A stretch of 64,000 nucleotides of DNA. Source: Dyella acidiphila. GTDB taxonomy: Bacteria; Pseudomonadota; Gammaproteobacteria; Xanthomonadales; Rhodanobacteraceae. Under the pieces are notes generated by a model, which saw only the letters and a program-made list of their open reading frames with translations, ran no database searches and was not told the origin of the DNA. This document shows, one piece after another, positions 26,278 through 34,212 of this stretch; the stretch's first letter is position 1; each line of letters opens with the position of its first letter. Position numbers and translations under genes: made by a program. Location of the stretch: the NCBI RefSeq assembly GCF_014863405.1, contig NZ_JACZZA010000009.1, positions 62,001 to 126,000 on the forward strand, read 5' to 3'.

Positions 26278-27093
26278 TCAACCTCCGAATACGCGCTGGA
26301 AGAAGCCCTTCTTGGGTGCGTCAAGGAAGCGCATCGGGCGGGTTTCGCCGAGGATGCGGGCCACGGTGTCGCGATAGGCCTGCCCGGCGTTGGAGTTGTC
26401 GTCCAGGATCACCGGCACGCCGGCGTTGGAGGCGGCGAGCACGTTTTCCGATTCCGGAATCACGCCGACCACGCTGATGCCGAGGATTTCCTCCACATCC
26501 TTCACGCTGAGCATTTCGCCCTGCTCGACGCGGGCCGGGTTGTAGCGGGTAAGCAGCAGGTGCTGGGTGATGGCGCCGTCGCCGCGCTCGGCGCGGCGCG
26601 TCTTGCTGGCGAGCAGGCCCAGGATGCGGTCGGAATCGCGCACCGAGGACACTTCCGGATTCACCACCACCACCGCATGGTCGGCGAAATACATCGCCAG
26701 GTGCGCGCCCTTTTCGATGCCGGCGGGCGAGTCGCAGATGACGTAGTCGAAACCGTCGTTGGACAGCTCGTCGAGCACCTTCTCCACGCCTTCCTGGGTC
26801 AGCGCGTCCTTGTCGCGCGTCTGGCTGGCGGCGAGCACATAGAGGTTGTCGTGGCGCTTGTCCTTGATCAGGGCCTGCTTGATGGCGGCTTCGCCGTGCA
26901 CGACGTTGACGAAGTCGTACACCACGCGGCGCTCGCAGCCCATGATCAGATCGAGGTTGCGCAGGCCCACGTCGAAGTCGATCACCGCCACCTTCTTGCC
27001 CTGCATGGCCAGGCCGGTGGCCAGCGACGCGCTGGTCGTGGTTTTGCCGACGCCGCCCTTACCGGACGTCACAACGATAATCTCTGCACTCAA
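26278..27093 (-). CDS. minD: Septum site-determining ATPase MinD
   Basis: Membrane-associated ParA/MinD ATPase that recruits MinC and is released by MinE. The 271-residue protein has the deviant Walker [11 protein letters not shown] (residues 10-19), [14 protein letters not shown], switch [10 protein letters not shown] and the C-terminal amphipathic targeting helix [11 protein letters not shown]. Alignment with known MinD N-termini puts the start at TTG (27091-27093), giving [11 protein letters not shown], with GGAG 8 nt upstream; no ATG is in a suitable place. The TTG start may keep MinD expression moderate relative to its partners. Confidence 0.97.
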   Translation of the reverse strand: MSAEIIVVTSGKGGVGKTTTSASLATGLAMQGKKVAVIDFDVGLRNLDLIMGCERRVVYDFVNVVHGEAAIKQALIKDKRHDNLYVLAASQTRDKDALTQEGVEKVLDELSNDGFDYVICDSPAGIEKGAHLAMYFADHAVVVVNPEVSSVRDSDRILGLLASKTRRAERGDGAITQHLLLTRYNPARVEQGEMLSVKDVEEILGISVVGVIPESENVLAASNAGVPVILDDNSNAGQAYRDTVARILGETRPMRFLDAPKKGFFQRVFGG

Positions 27094-27152
27094 GGGTTCG
27101 TCTCCGCTGGTGTTCTTTTAATGGTCGGTCGTTTTATTAGGTATGGCGCCAG

Positions 27153-27935
27153 CTATTTCAGCGGCGCGATCAGCAATTTTTCGCCGTCGAGCCAGCATTG
27201 CACAGACTGGCCCTCCAGGTCTTTGGGTATCTGCTCGAACACCCGGTAATGGCCGGCGATGGCCACCAGTTCGGCCCGGAAATCCGACACGAAGATGCGT
27301 GCTTTCGCGTCGCCCTGGGCGCCGGCCATGGCGCGGCCCTTGAGGCTGCCGTAGACATGGATGCTGCCGTCGGCGATCACTTCGGCGCCGTTGGCGATGG
27401 CGCCGGTGACGACCAGGTCGCGGTCGCGCGCATAGACCTGCTGGCCCGAGCGCACGGCCCCTTCATGATGTTGCGCCCCCGGGCTGCTGCCGGGAGCCGG
27501 CGCCGCCAGTACCGGTTCGCGTACCACCGGTGCGGCAGGGACGGGTGCGGGCGTCGGACCCGGTGCCGGCGGCGCGATGCTGCCGCCGTCGGCCGGTTCA
27601 TACGCGGCGCGGAACTTGGCGATCAGAGGCAGGCCCATGCGCTGCGCCAGCGCCTCGGTGGCACTGGTGCCATAGGCCAGGCCTACCGGCAGCATGCCGG
27701 CGCTGCGCACGGCTTCGAGCAGCGCGTCGACAGTGCCGTCATCGGGCAGGTTCAGCAGGTGGCTGAGGTCGAGCACCACCGCGGCGCGCGAGAACAGCTG
27801 CGGTGCGGCGCGCACGCGGCGTTCCAGTTCTTCGCACAAGGCAGCGGCGTCGGGGCGTTTTACACGTACACAGGCAATACCGACCTGGCCGAAGCGCAGG
27901 TCACAAGCGTCGTTGGCTTCCATCTTTGCATTCAT
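27153..27935 (-). CDS. minC: Septum site-determining protein MinC
   Basis: Inhibitor of FtsZ polymerisation. The 260-residue protein has the N-terminal FtsZ-interacting domain, a Pro/Ala-rich linker (about residues 115-150) longer than in E. coli MinC, and the C-terminal beta-helix MinD-binding domain (RDLVVTGAIANGAEVIADGS, YGSLKGRAMAGAQGD). Its ATG overlaps the stop of the upstream GNAT gene (ATGA), so the operon order is GNAT-minC-minD-minE. Confidence 0.95.
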   Translation of the reverse strand: MNAKMEANDACDLRFGQVGIACVRVKRPDAAALCEELERRVRAAPQLFSRAAVVLDLSHLLNLPDDGTVDALLEAVRSAGMLPVGLAYGTSATEALAQRMGLPLIAKFRAAYEPADGGSIAPPAPGPTPAPVPAAPVVREPVLAAPAPGSSPGAQHHEGAVRSGQQVYARDRDLVVTGAIANGAEVIADGSIHVYGSLKGRAMAGAQGDAKARIFVSDFRAELVAIAGHYRVFEQIPKDLEGQSVQCWLDGEKLLIAPLK

Positions 27936-28552
27936 GAGCGCCGCTCTCCGGCGAGGCGGCGCGGCTTGGAGTCGTTATTGAGTGAAAGGGGGCGGCCGGC
28001 CAGCCAGGGCAGATCGGGCAGGCCGGCATGTTCGAGATAGGTATCGCGCACGTAGGCAAAGCTGGGCAGGTCCTTGGCCAGCAGGCTCACCTGCGGACCG
28101 CGCTCGCCCATGCGTTGCTGGCCGACTTCCTGGAAGCCGTAGGTGCCATGGAACAGCACCACCACGTCATCCGGCGGCTCCAGGAACACCTCGCAGGTCA
28201 GCAGCGGCACGCGCACTTCGGCGAAGCTGTTCACGTCGCAATAGAAGATGCGGCCCAGGCCGTGGCGGCGGAACGCGTTGGCGATCACGATGCGGTCGAT
28301 ATAGACGAACGACGGGTAGTGTTCGCCGAACCACTGATAGTTGGGGCTGACGTAGTCGCGCCCGTCGCGCAGGGCGATCAGGAAGCCGGCGAGCTGACCG
28401 TCGATCTCGGCCACCCGGAAGTAATCGGCGTGCTCGTAGAAGTAGCGCAACTGCGCATCGTCCAGAACGAGAATGGAGCGTCCGGCGGTGTTGTTGAGCG
28501 CCAGTACGGCATCCAGGTCGTGCTCGCGCACGTCGCGGATGGCAAGGGCCAT
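27932..28552 (-). CDS. GNAT-family N-acetyltransferase upstream of min genes
   Basis: A 206-residue acetyltransferase with the GNAT core: VLALNNTAGRSIL, the beta4 strand YIDRIVIANAFRRHGLGRIF containing the acetyl-CoA-binding RxxGxG, and a C-terminal YGFQEVGQQ strand. It resembles a widespread family of unknown specificity found in Xanthomonadales and pseudomonads. ATGA overlap with minC points to translational coupling. The start has GGAG 6 nt upstream. Confidence 0.85.
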   Translation of the reverse strand: MALAIRDVREHDLDAVLALNNTAGRSILVLDDAQLRYFYEHADYFRVAEIDGQLAGFLIALRDGRDYVSPNYQWFGEHYPSFVYIDRIVIANAFRRHGLGRIFYCDVNSFAEVRVPLLTCEVFLEPPDDVVVLFHGTYGFQEVGQQRMGERGPQVSLLAKDLPSFAYVRDTYLEHAGLPDLPWLAGRPLSLNNDSKPRRLAGERRS

Positions 28553-28611
28553 TCGTTGCTCCGCAGTGAGTGGTTGCTAGTAAGACCGACTGACGGCCCA
28601 GCTCAGCGCGC

Positions 28612-28617
28612 ATTATG
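28612..28617 (-). promoter_or_regulatory. Extended -10 for the GNAT-min operon
   Basis: On the minus strand TGCCATAAT is an extended -10 (TGn plus CATAAT, 5 of 6) about 60 nt upstream of the GNAT ATG. The -35 region is weak, as is usual with extended -10 promoters. Confidence 0.45.
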
Positions 28618-28803
28618 GCATGGGCCTTACGGCGACACATCCCGTGCTGCGGCATGTAAAACCTTTGTAAACCGGGGGATGGGTGCGGGCGAGCGCTCCG
28701 TCGGATCTGCCGCCGCAAGGCGCTGCGGCGTGCCGCGGCGGCGCCGGGCCCATGTCCCGCCGCGCATGACTTCCCGCGCATACACCCTCTCCGGCGGGGG
28801 CCT

Positions 28804-30039
28804 ATGATGCGCGACATGGCGATGACCAATTTCAACCACATCCGCGTATTGCGGCTCACCGGGCTGATTGCCTATCTGTGCGATGGCACCCCGCTGTTCA
28901 CCAGCTGGGCGACCGAACGGCTGGATTTGCTGCACCGGCCTAACTTCGCGCTGCTGCTGTGCACGCTGTTCTACCTGGCGTTCGGCGTGCTCTACCTGCT
29001 GGTCACCAACGACCTCGGCTCGCGTACGCATGTCGGCGCGCGCCTGGTGGGCCTGCTGGTCATGACGGTGGCGGCGCTGGTGGTGGGCTGGTACAGCCAC
29101 AGCGGCCTGTCGGCGATCCTGATGGTAGTGGTGTCGGTGGTGCTGCCCTGGCTGGTGCCGTTCTGGGTGGGCGTGGCCTGGGTGGTCTTTCAGACCATGT
29201 GTCTGGCGGCGCTGTTTTCCAGTTTTGCCGAATTCAAATACAGCATTCTGCTCGGGTCGCTGCAGGCCAGCATCTATACGGCGTACTCCATGCTCGGCTT
29301 CGTCGCCTCGATGGTCGCCAGCCAGCAGGCGGAGGAACGCGAGGCGCAGCGCCGGCTCAACTCCGAATTGCGCGCCACGCGCGCGCTGCTGGCCGAATCC
29401 ACGCGGATCGCCGAGCGCATGCGCATTGCACGCGAGCTGCACGACCTGATCGGCCATCACCTCACGGCATTGAGCCTCAACCTGGAAGTGGCCAGCCACC
29501 TGAGCAACGAGGCGGCTTCCGAGCACGTGCGCAAGGCGCAGAACACCGCACGCCTGTTGCTGGCGGACGTACGCGAGGCGGTCAGCGAGCTGCGCCAGGA
29601 CGATGCGATCGATCTTACCCAGGCGCTGCAAAGCCTGATCGACGGCGTGCCCAGCCTGCAGGTGCACCTGAGCACGCCGCCGCGCTTCAGCGTGGAGGAT
29701 CCGCGCCGGGCGCAGGTATTGCTGCGCTGCGTGCAGGAGATCATCACCAATACCGCCAAGCACGCCGGCGCGCGCAATTTGTGGCTGACCTTCGCGTATG
29801 AAGATGAGAGCTTGCTGAGCCTGTGTGCGCGCGACGATGGCCGCGGCACGGCCTCGATCCTGCCGGGTAACGGTCTGTCCGGCATGCGCGAACGCCTTAA
29901 CGAGTATGGTGGCGACGTGTCCATGGAAAGCGGGACGGGGCAGGGTTTTGCCCTGCACGTCCGTCTTCCATTGGGCGAGCCGTCGGTATTGGCGCATACG
30001 CCGTCACGTTTCGAACCCCCTGCGTTGAGCCTTACGTGA
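28804..30039 (+). CDS. NarL/DesK-type sensor histidine kinase
   Basis: A 411-residue membrane kinase with about five or six N-terminal helices and no large periplasmic domain, so it probably senses the membrane or a cytoplasmic cue. The HisKA_3 box is RIARELHDLIGHHLTALSL with His213; the ATPase domain has an N box (IITNTAKHAGARN), DDGRG and GNGLSGMRERL. Lack of a sensory domain resembles DesK of the DesK-DesR thermosensor. It precedes the LuxR-type regulator gene at 30134 by 94 nt. Several in-frame ATGs near the start leave the first residues uncertain. Confidence 0.9.
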   Translation: MMRDMAMTNFNHIRVLRLTGLIAYLCDGTPLFTSWATERLDLLHRPNFALLLCTLFYLAFGVLYLLVTNDLGSRTHVGARLVGLLVMTVAALVVGWYSHSGLSAILMVVVSVVLPWLVPFWVGVAWVVFQTMCLAALFSSFAEFKYSILLGSLQASIYTAYSMLGFVASMVASQQAEEREAQRRLNSELRATRALLAESTRIAERMRIARELHDLIGHHLTALSLNLEVASHLSNEAASEHVRKAQNTARLLLADVREAVSELRQDDAIDLTQALQSLIDGVPSLQVHLSTPPRFSVEDPRRAQVLLRCVQEIITNTAKHAGARNLWLTFAYEDESLLSLCARDDGRGTASILPGNGLSGMRERLNEYGGDVSMESGTGQGFALHVRLPLGEPSVLAHTPSRFEPPALSLT

Positions 30040-30133
30040 TGCCCTGTAACAATGTGTCGCTGCCCGCTCAATCGTCTTTGTTCGTTGTATGCACGTGGCC
30101 CGTGAGGGGCCGTCAAAGCTGCGAGGATCCACG

Positions 30134-30775
30134 ATGATTTCCGTTTGTCTCGTCGACGACCAGAATCTGGTTCGCCAAGGAGTGCGTTCCCTGCTTGATC
30201 TGGCCGAGGACATCCGCGTCGTCGCCGAATGCGCCGATGGGGTGCAGGCGGTGCAGGACATTCCGCGGATCAAGCCGGATGTGGTGCTGCTGGACCTGCG
30301 CATGCCCAACATGAGCGGCCTGGAAGTGCTGCAGACACTTTCGGCCCGTAACGAACTGCCGCCCACCATCATCCTCACCACCTTCGACGACGATCAGCTG
30401 GTGCTGCAGGGCCTGAAGGCCGGCGCCCGCGGCTACCTGCTCAAGGACGTATCCCTGGAGCAACTGGTGGAGGCCGTGCGTACCGTGGCGAATGGCGGCT
30501 CGCTGGTGGCGCCGATGGTCACCCAGCGCCTGCTGGCGGGGGTGGGGCGGATCCATAACCAGTTCACCAGCCTGGAGCAGCCCGACCCGCTGACCGAGCG
30601 CGAGACGGAAATCCTGCGCCTGCTCTCCGGCGGCTACAGCAATAAGGAAATTGCCAATTCGCTTAAGGTGGCCGAAGGCACCGTGAAGAATCACGTTTCC
30701 AACATCCTTTCCAAGCTCGGCGTGCGCGACCGTACCCGTGCGGTGCTCAAGGCCCTGGAACTGGGCATCGTCTAG
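30134..30775 (+). CDS. NarL/LuxR-family response regulator
   Basis: A 213-residue regulator: receiver domain with Asp54 in VVLLDLRMPN, the conserved Lys in GYLLKDVS, and a C-terminal LuxR-type HTH (PLTERETEILRLLSGGYSNK). ATG at 30134 is preceded by GAGG at 8 nt. It is the evident partner of the upstream kinase. Targets are unknown; the next gene downstream is an SRPBCC protein after a 223-bp gap. Confidence 0.93.
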   Translation: MISVCLVDDQNLVRQGVRSLLDLAEDIRVVAECADGVQAVQDIPRIKPDVVLLDLRMPNMSGLEVLQTLSARNELPPTIILTTFDDDQLVLQGLKAGARGYLLKDVSLEQLVEAVRTVANGGSLVAPMVTQRLLAGVGRIHNQFTSLEQPDPLTERETEILRLLSGGYSNKEIANSLKVAEGTVKNHVSNILSKLGVRDRTRAVLKALELGIV

Positions 30776-30998
30776 CATCCGCAGGTCGCATATTCATGAC
30801 AGGGAATGCTGCGTAGCAGCGCGGCTGCGGGCCTATTTGGCCCGTAGCGTTCCTGCGCGTGAGCAAGTACCATCGGCAGCTTAGGCGCCAGCCGAACCCC
30901 CGTCCTGATGCGGTTTCCCACGAGGGAAAGCCATCCGTGGCGGTCCCGCCCCGGCCTGCGCTTTTCACTGCAAGAGATTCGTCTCGGAGAAACCTGGA

Positions 30999-32402
30999 AT
31001 GATGCGTGTTCTGGAATTCATCGTCGCCCTGCTGATCGTCGTCGTTGTCGGCGTCGTGGTGGGTGTGATCATGCCCGGCAGCGGCCACGTTGAACGGTCG
31101 TTGGTAGTCAGCAAAGACCTGCGCCAGGTCTACGACGTAGTAAACAATTTCCGTACTTTCCCCGATTACAGCGTGTTGCGCGCCTACGATTCGCGGACCA
31201 AGTTCACCCTCTCCGGCAGTGCCTACGGCCCGGGCTCCGAGATCGGCTGGTCCAGCGAGGACGAGAAAGTGGGCGACGGCAAGCTGACCATCGCCAGCTC
31301 CCAGCCGGAATTTGACAAGATCGACCCCAGCGTCAACAGCGCGCAGATCGTGTGGAATGTGGACAACGCCTGGAAGGGCAGCGACAAGCACTTCACCCTC
31401 GACCTGCTGCGCCAGGGCAACACCGGCAAGCTGACCAAGATCACCTGGTCGTATGACGTGACCTACGGCTTCAGCCTGGTGGCCCGTTATTCCAATATGT
31501 ACATTCACGGCCAGCCGGATGCCTTCATCCAGTACAGCCTGAACAACCTGCAGAACGTGCTGGCGGCAGTGCCGAATATCGACTACAGCGCGCTCGACCC
31601 GTACATCGTGCAGACCAAGCAGACGCCGGTGCTGTTCGTTTCCACCTCGATGAAGCGCAAGGACGGCCTGGACGGCTTGAACGAAGCCACCGACGCTGCC
31701 GTCAAGCAGATCGAAGATGCCGCCAAGAAGCTGGGCGTGCACACCACCGGTCCGCGCGTGATCTTCACCACCAACTACGGTGACGAGACCTACACCTTCG
31801 ACGTGGCCGAGCCGATCGACTCCGCCAGCCTGAACGTGGGTGGCCAGAGCTACCAGTTGGCCGCACCGACGCCGCCGTCGCTGGCCGACCAGACCGCCGC
31901 ACCCGCCTCCAGCAGCACCACCGCTGCACCGGCCAATGCGGATGCCAACCAGCCGGGCAGCAAAGATCGCTACGGCAACTTGATCATCGACAACAACGTG
32001 CGCGGCATGCTTGCCTATGGTGGCCCCGCGCTGGAAGCACCGTGGAACGGCACCGCTGCCGGCGTGCCGCAGACACGCGACATGCTGAAGGCCTACGCCC
32101 AGACCCACGGCTACAAGTACGACGAAGTGACCAACCGCCTGTACGACATCCTCACCCAGCCGGACGTGAAGGATGCCAGCGGCGCGATCACCACCTATGC
32201 GCAGTACGCCGTGTACCTGCCGATCTCCGACTCCGCCGACGGCGCCGCGCTGCCGCAGCAGACGCCGGAACAGCAGGCGGGCATCAAGCAGCCGGGCATC
32301 CTCAATGCCAACGGCCAGCCGGCTTCCAGCGGCACGGCCCCGGCTCCGGCCGGCACCGCGCCCGCTCCGGCAAGCACCGCCGCAGCACCGGCCGGCAAGT
32401 AA
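30999..32402 (+). CDS. SRPBCC domain / effector-binding-like membrane-anchored protein
   Basis: A 467-residue protein with an N-terminal membrane anchor (residues 6-24) and a presumably periplasmic body. Residues from about 32 to 185 look like a SRPBCC/polyketide-cyclase hydrophobic-ligand fold (VYDVVNNFRTFPDYSVLRAY; YGPGSEIGWSS). A second region (about 205-280) resembles the GyrI/AraC effector-binding fold (TPVLFVSTSMKRKDG; GPRVIFTTNYGDETYTFDV). An Ala/Pro/Ser linker separates a third block around GYKYDEVTNRLYDIL, and the C-terminus is Ala/Pro/Thr-rich. Function unknown. A strong terminator follows. Confidence 0.72.
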   Translation: MMRVLEFIVALLIVVVVGVVVGVIMPGSGHVERSLVVSKDLRQVYDVVNNFRTFPDYSVLRAYDSRTKFTLSGSAYGPGSEIGWSSEDEKVGDGKLTIASSQPEFDKIDPSVNSAQIVWNVDNAWKGSDKHFTLDLLRQGNTGKLTKITWSYDVTYGFSLVARYSNMYIHGQPDAFIQYSLNNLQNVLAAVPNIDYSALDPYIVQTKQTPVLFVSTSMKRKDGLDGLNEATDAAVKQIEDAAKKLGVHTTGPRVIFTTNYGDETYTFDVAEPIDSASLNVGGQSYQLAAPTPPSLADQTAAPASSSTTAAPANADANQPGSKDRYGNLIIDNNVRGMLAYGGPALEAPWNGTAAGVPQTRDMLKAYAQTHGYKYDEVTNRLYDILTQPDVKDASGAITTYAQYAVYLPISDSADGAALPQQTPEQQAGIKQPGILNANGQPASSGTAPAPAGTAPAPASTAAAPAGK

Positions 32403-32427
32403 GCGCAAGCCAAGCATTGTCATCAAA

Positions 32428-32456
32428 AGCCCTCCCTCGTGGAGGGCTTTTTTTGT
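32428..32456 (+). terminator. Intrinsic terminator after the SRPBCC gene
   Basis: A perfect 9-bp stem, AAGCCCTCC (32428-32436) with GGAGGGCTT (32442-32450), is followed by a run of T. It separates the SRPBCC gene from the ABC transporter genes. Confidence 0.93.
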
Positions 32457-32539
32457 TTCTGCGCAGGGCATCGCCGCGGTCGGCGAACTTTGCGTCGTGC
32501 TTGGGGTACATTGCAGGGCAGTCTCATTCGCAAGCCGAC

Positions 32540-33478
32540 ATGATCGAAACCGACAAGCTCACCAAGCGCTACGGCCATTTGACCGCGGTGGATGCGCTGA
32601 GCATCTATGCCGAACCGGGTCAGGTGCTTGGCCTGCTCGGGCCCAACGGGGCCGGCAAGACCAGTGCGATCCGCATGATTGCCGGTTTTCTTGCGCCGAC
32701 CGCAGGCACTGCCCGCGTATGCGGATACGACGTACGCAAGGAACCGCTGAAGGCCAAGCGCGCGCTCGGCTATCTGCCGGAGGGTGCGCCGAGCTACGGC
32801 GAAATGACCGTGCGCGAATTCCTGATCTTCATCATGCGCATGCGCGGCCTGCGCTCCGACGTGGGCCGCCGCCGCTTCGACGAAGTGGTGGGCCGGCTGC
32901 AGCTTGAGGATGCCTTGAATGTCAGCGTCGACACCTTGTCCAAGGGCCTGCGCCGGCGCGTGGGCCTGGCGCAGGCGATCGTGCACGATCCGCCGGTGCT
33001 GATGCTCGATGAGCCCACCGACGGCCTCGATCCCAATCAGAAGCACACTGTGCGCCAGCTGATCGATGCGATGGCGCGCGAGCGCACCATCCTGATTTCC
33101 ACTCATCTGCTGGAAGAAGTGCATGCCTTGTGCAATCGCGTGGTGATCATCGCGGGCGGCCGGCTGCGCGCCGACGCCACACCGGCCGAGCTCGAAGCAC
33201 GCTCGCGTTATCACGGCGCGGTGTCGTTCAGCGCGGCGGGCAGCAGCCTGTCGCAGGAAATGCTCGGGCGTTTACCGCAGGTGGCGGGCATCGAAGTGGA
33301 TCCGCTGGACGGGCGCGTAACGGTATTTCCCAAGCCGGGCGAGCACATTCTCGAACCGGTGGAATCCCTGTTGCGCCAGCAGGGCCTGGAGGTGTCCGAG
33401 ATCCAGCTTGAGCGCGGACGCCTGGACGAAGTGTTCCGCCAGATCACGCTCGGCGCCGAAACGGAGGCGCCGCCTTGA
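32540..33478 (+). CDS. ABC transporter ATP-binding protein, GldA-like
   Basis: A 312-residue ATPase. Walker A is GPNGAGKTS (34-42), the signature is LSKGLRRRVGLAQA (in place of LSGGQ), Walker B is VLMLDEPTDGLD, and the switch His is in ISTHLLEEVHAL. The sequence is close to the ATPase of Gld-type and NatA-like exporters. Its TGA overlaps the TTG start of the permease gene, and the GldG-like gene follows. Cargo is unknown. Confidence 0.92.
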   Translation: MIETDKLTKRYGHLTAVDALSIYAEPGQVLGLLGPNGAGKTSAIRMIAGFLAPTAGTARVCGYDVRKEPLKAKRALGYLPEGAPSYGEMTVREFLIFIMRMRGLRSDVGRRRFDEVVGRLQLEDALNVSVDTLSKGLRRRVGLAQAIVHDPPVLMLDEPTDGLDPNQKHTVRQLIDAMARERTILISTHLLEEVHALCNRVVIIAGGRLRADATPAELEARSRYHGAVSFSAAGSSLSQEMLGRLPQVAGIEVDPLDGRVTVFPKPGEHILEPVESLLRQQGLEVSEIQLERGRLDEVFRQITLGAETEAPP

Positions 33479-34209
33479 GTCCGACCATCGCCGTGATGCG
33501 CCGCGAATTGCGCAGCTACTTTGTGACGCCGGTGGCGTATGTATTCCTGGTGATCTTCCTGGTGCTGGCCGGCATTCTCACTTTCTACGGCGGCGATTTT
33601 TACGACCGCGGCGTCGCCGACCTGCAGCCGTTTTTCGTGATGCATCCGTGGCTGTATCTGATCCTGGTGCCGGCGGTATCCATGCGCATGTGGGCCGAAG
33701 AGGCCAAGTCCGGCACGCTGGAACTGCTGCTCACCCTGCCGATGAATTTGTGGCAGGCGATGCTCGGCAAATTTTTCGCCGCATGGCTGTTTGTCGGGCT
33801 CGCCTTGCTGCTGACTTTCCCGATCTGGCTGACCGTCAACTACCTCGGCTCGCCGGACAACGGCATCATCGTTGCCGGCTATATCGGCAGCTGGCTGATG
33901 GCAGGTGCGTTCCTGGCCATCGGTGCCTGTCTTTCCACGCTGACCAGCAGCCAGGTGGTGGCCTTCATTCTTACCGCGGTGGTTTGCGTGCTGCTGATCC
34001 TGGTCGGGCAGTCCGAAGTGCTGGATTTCTTCCAGGGCGCGCTTCCGCGCAAGCTGGTCAACGGCGTGGCGCATCTGTCCATGCTGCGCCACTACGAAGC
34101 CATCGCGCGCGGCGTGCTGGATGTGCGCGACATTCTCTACTTCGTGCTCACCATTGCAGCCTGGCTCACCGCCGGCGTGCTGGTGCTCGACCTGAAGCGG
34201 AGTCATTGA
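33475..34209 (+). CDS. ABC-2 type permease, GldF-like
   Basis: A 244-residue permease with six hydrophobic segments; the N-terminal RRELRSYFVTPVAYVFLVIF and GTLELLLTLPMNLWQAMLGK are typical of GldF/NosY-like ABC-2 permeases. It starts with TTG overlapping the stop of the ATPase gene (TTGA); GGAGG 7 nt upstream supports that start over an ATG seven codons in. Next gene starts 3 nt downstream. Confidence 0.9.
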   Translation: MSPTIAVMRRELRSYFVTPVAYVFLVIFLVLAGILTFYGGDFYDRGVADLQPFFVMHPWLYLILVPAVSMRMWAEEAKSGTLELLLTLPMNLWQAMLGKFFAAWLFVGLALLLTFPIWLTVNYLGSPDNGIIVAGYIGSWLMAGAFLAIGACLSTLTSSQVVAFILTAVVCVLLILVGQSEVLDFFQGALPRKLVNGVAHLSMLRHYEAIARGVLDVRDILYFVLTIAAWLTAGVLVLDLKRSH

Positions 34210-34212
34210 ACG

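Noticed and set aside
30776-30998. Possible riboswitch between the response regulator and SRPBCC genes
   Set aside because: A GTTTCCC/GGGAAAG hairpin and a GAAAGCC stretch recall c-di-GMP aptamers, but the conserved core is missing.
30747-32471. 574-codon open frame opposite the SRPBCC gene
   Set aside because: Shadow of the sense gene; also crosses the terminator.
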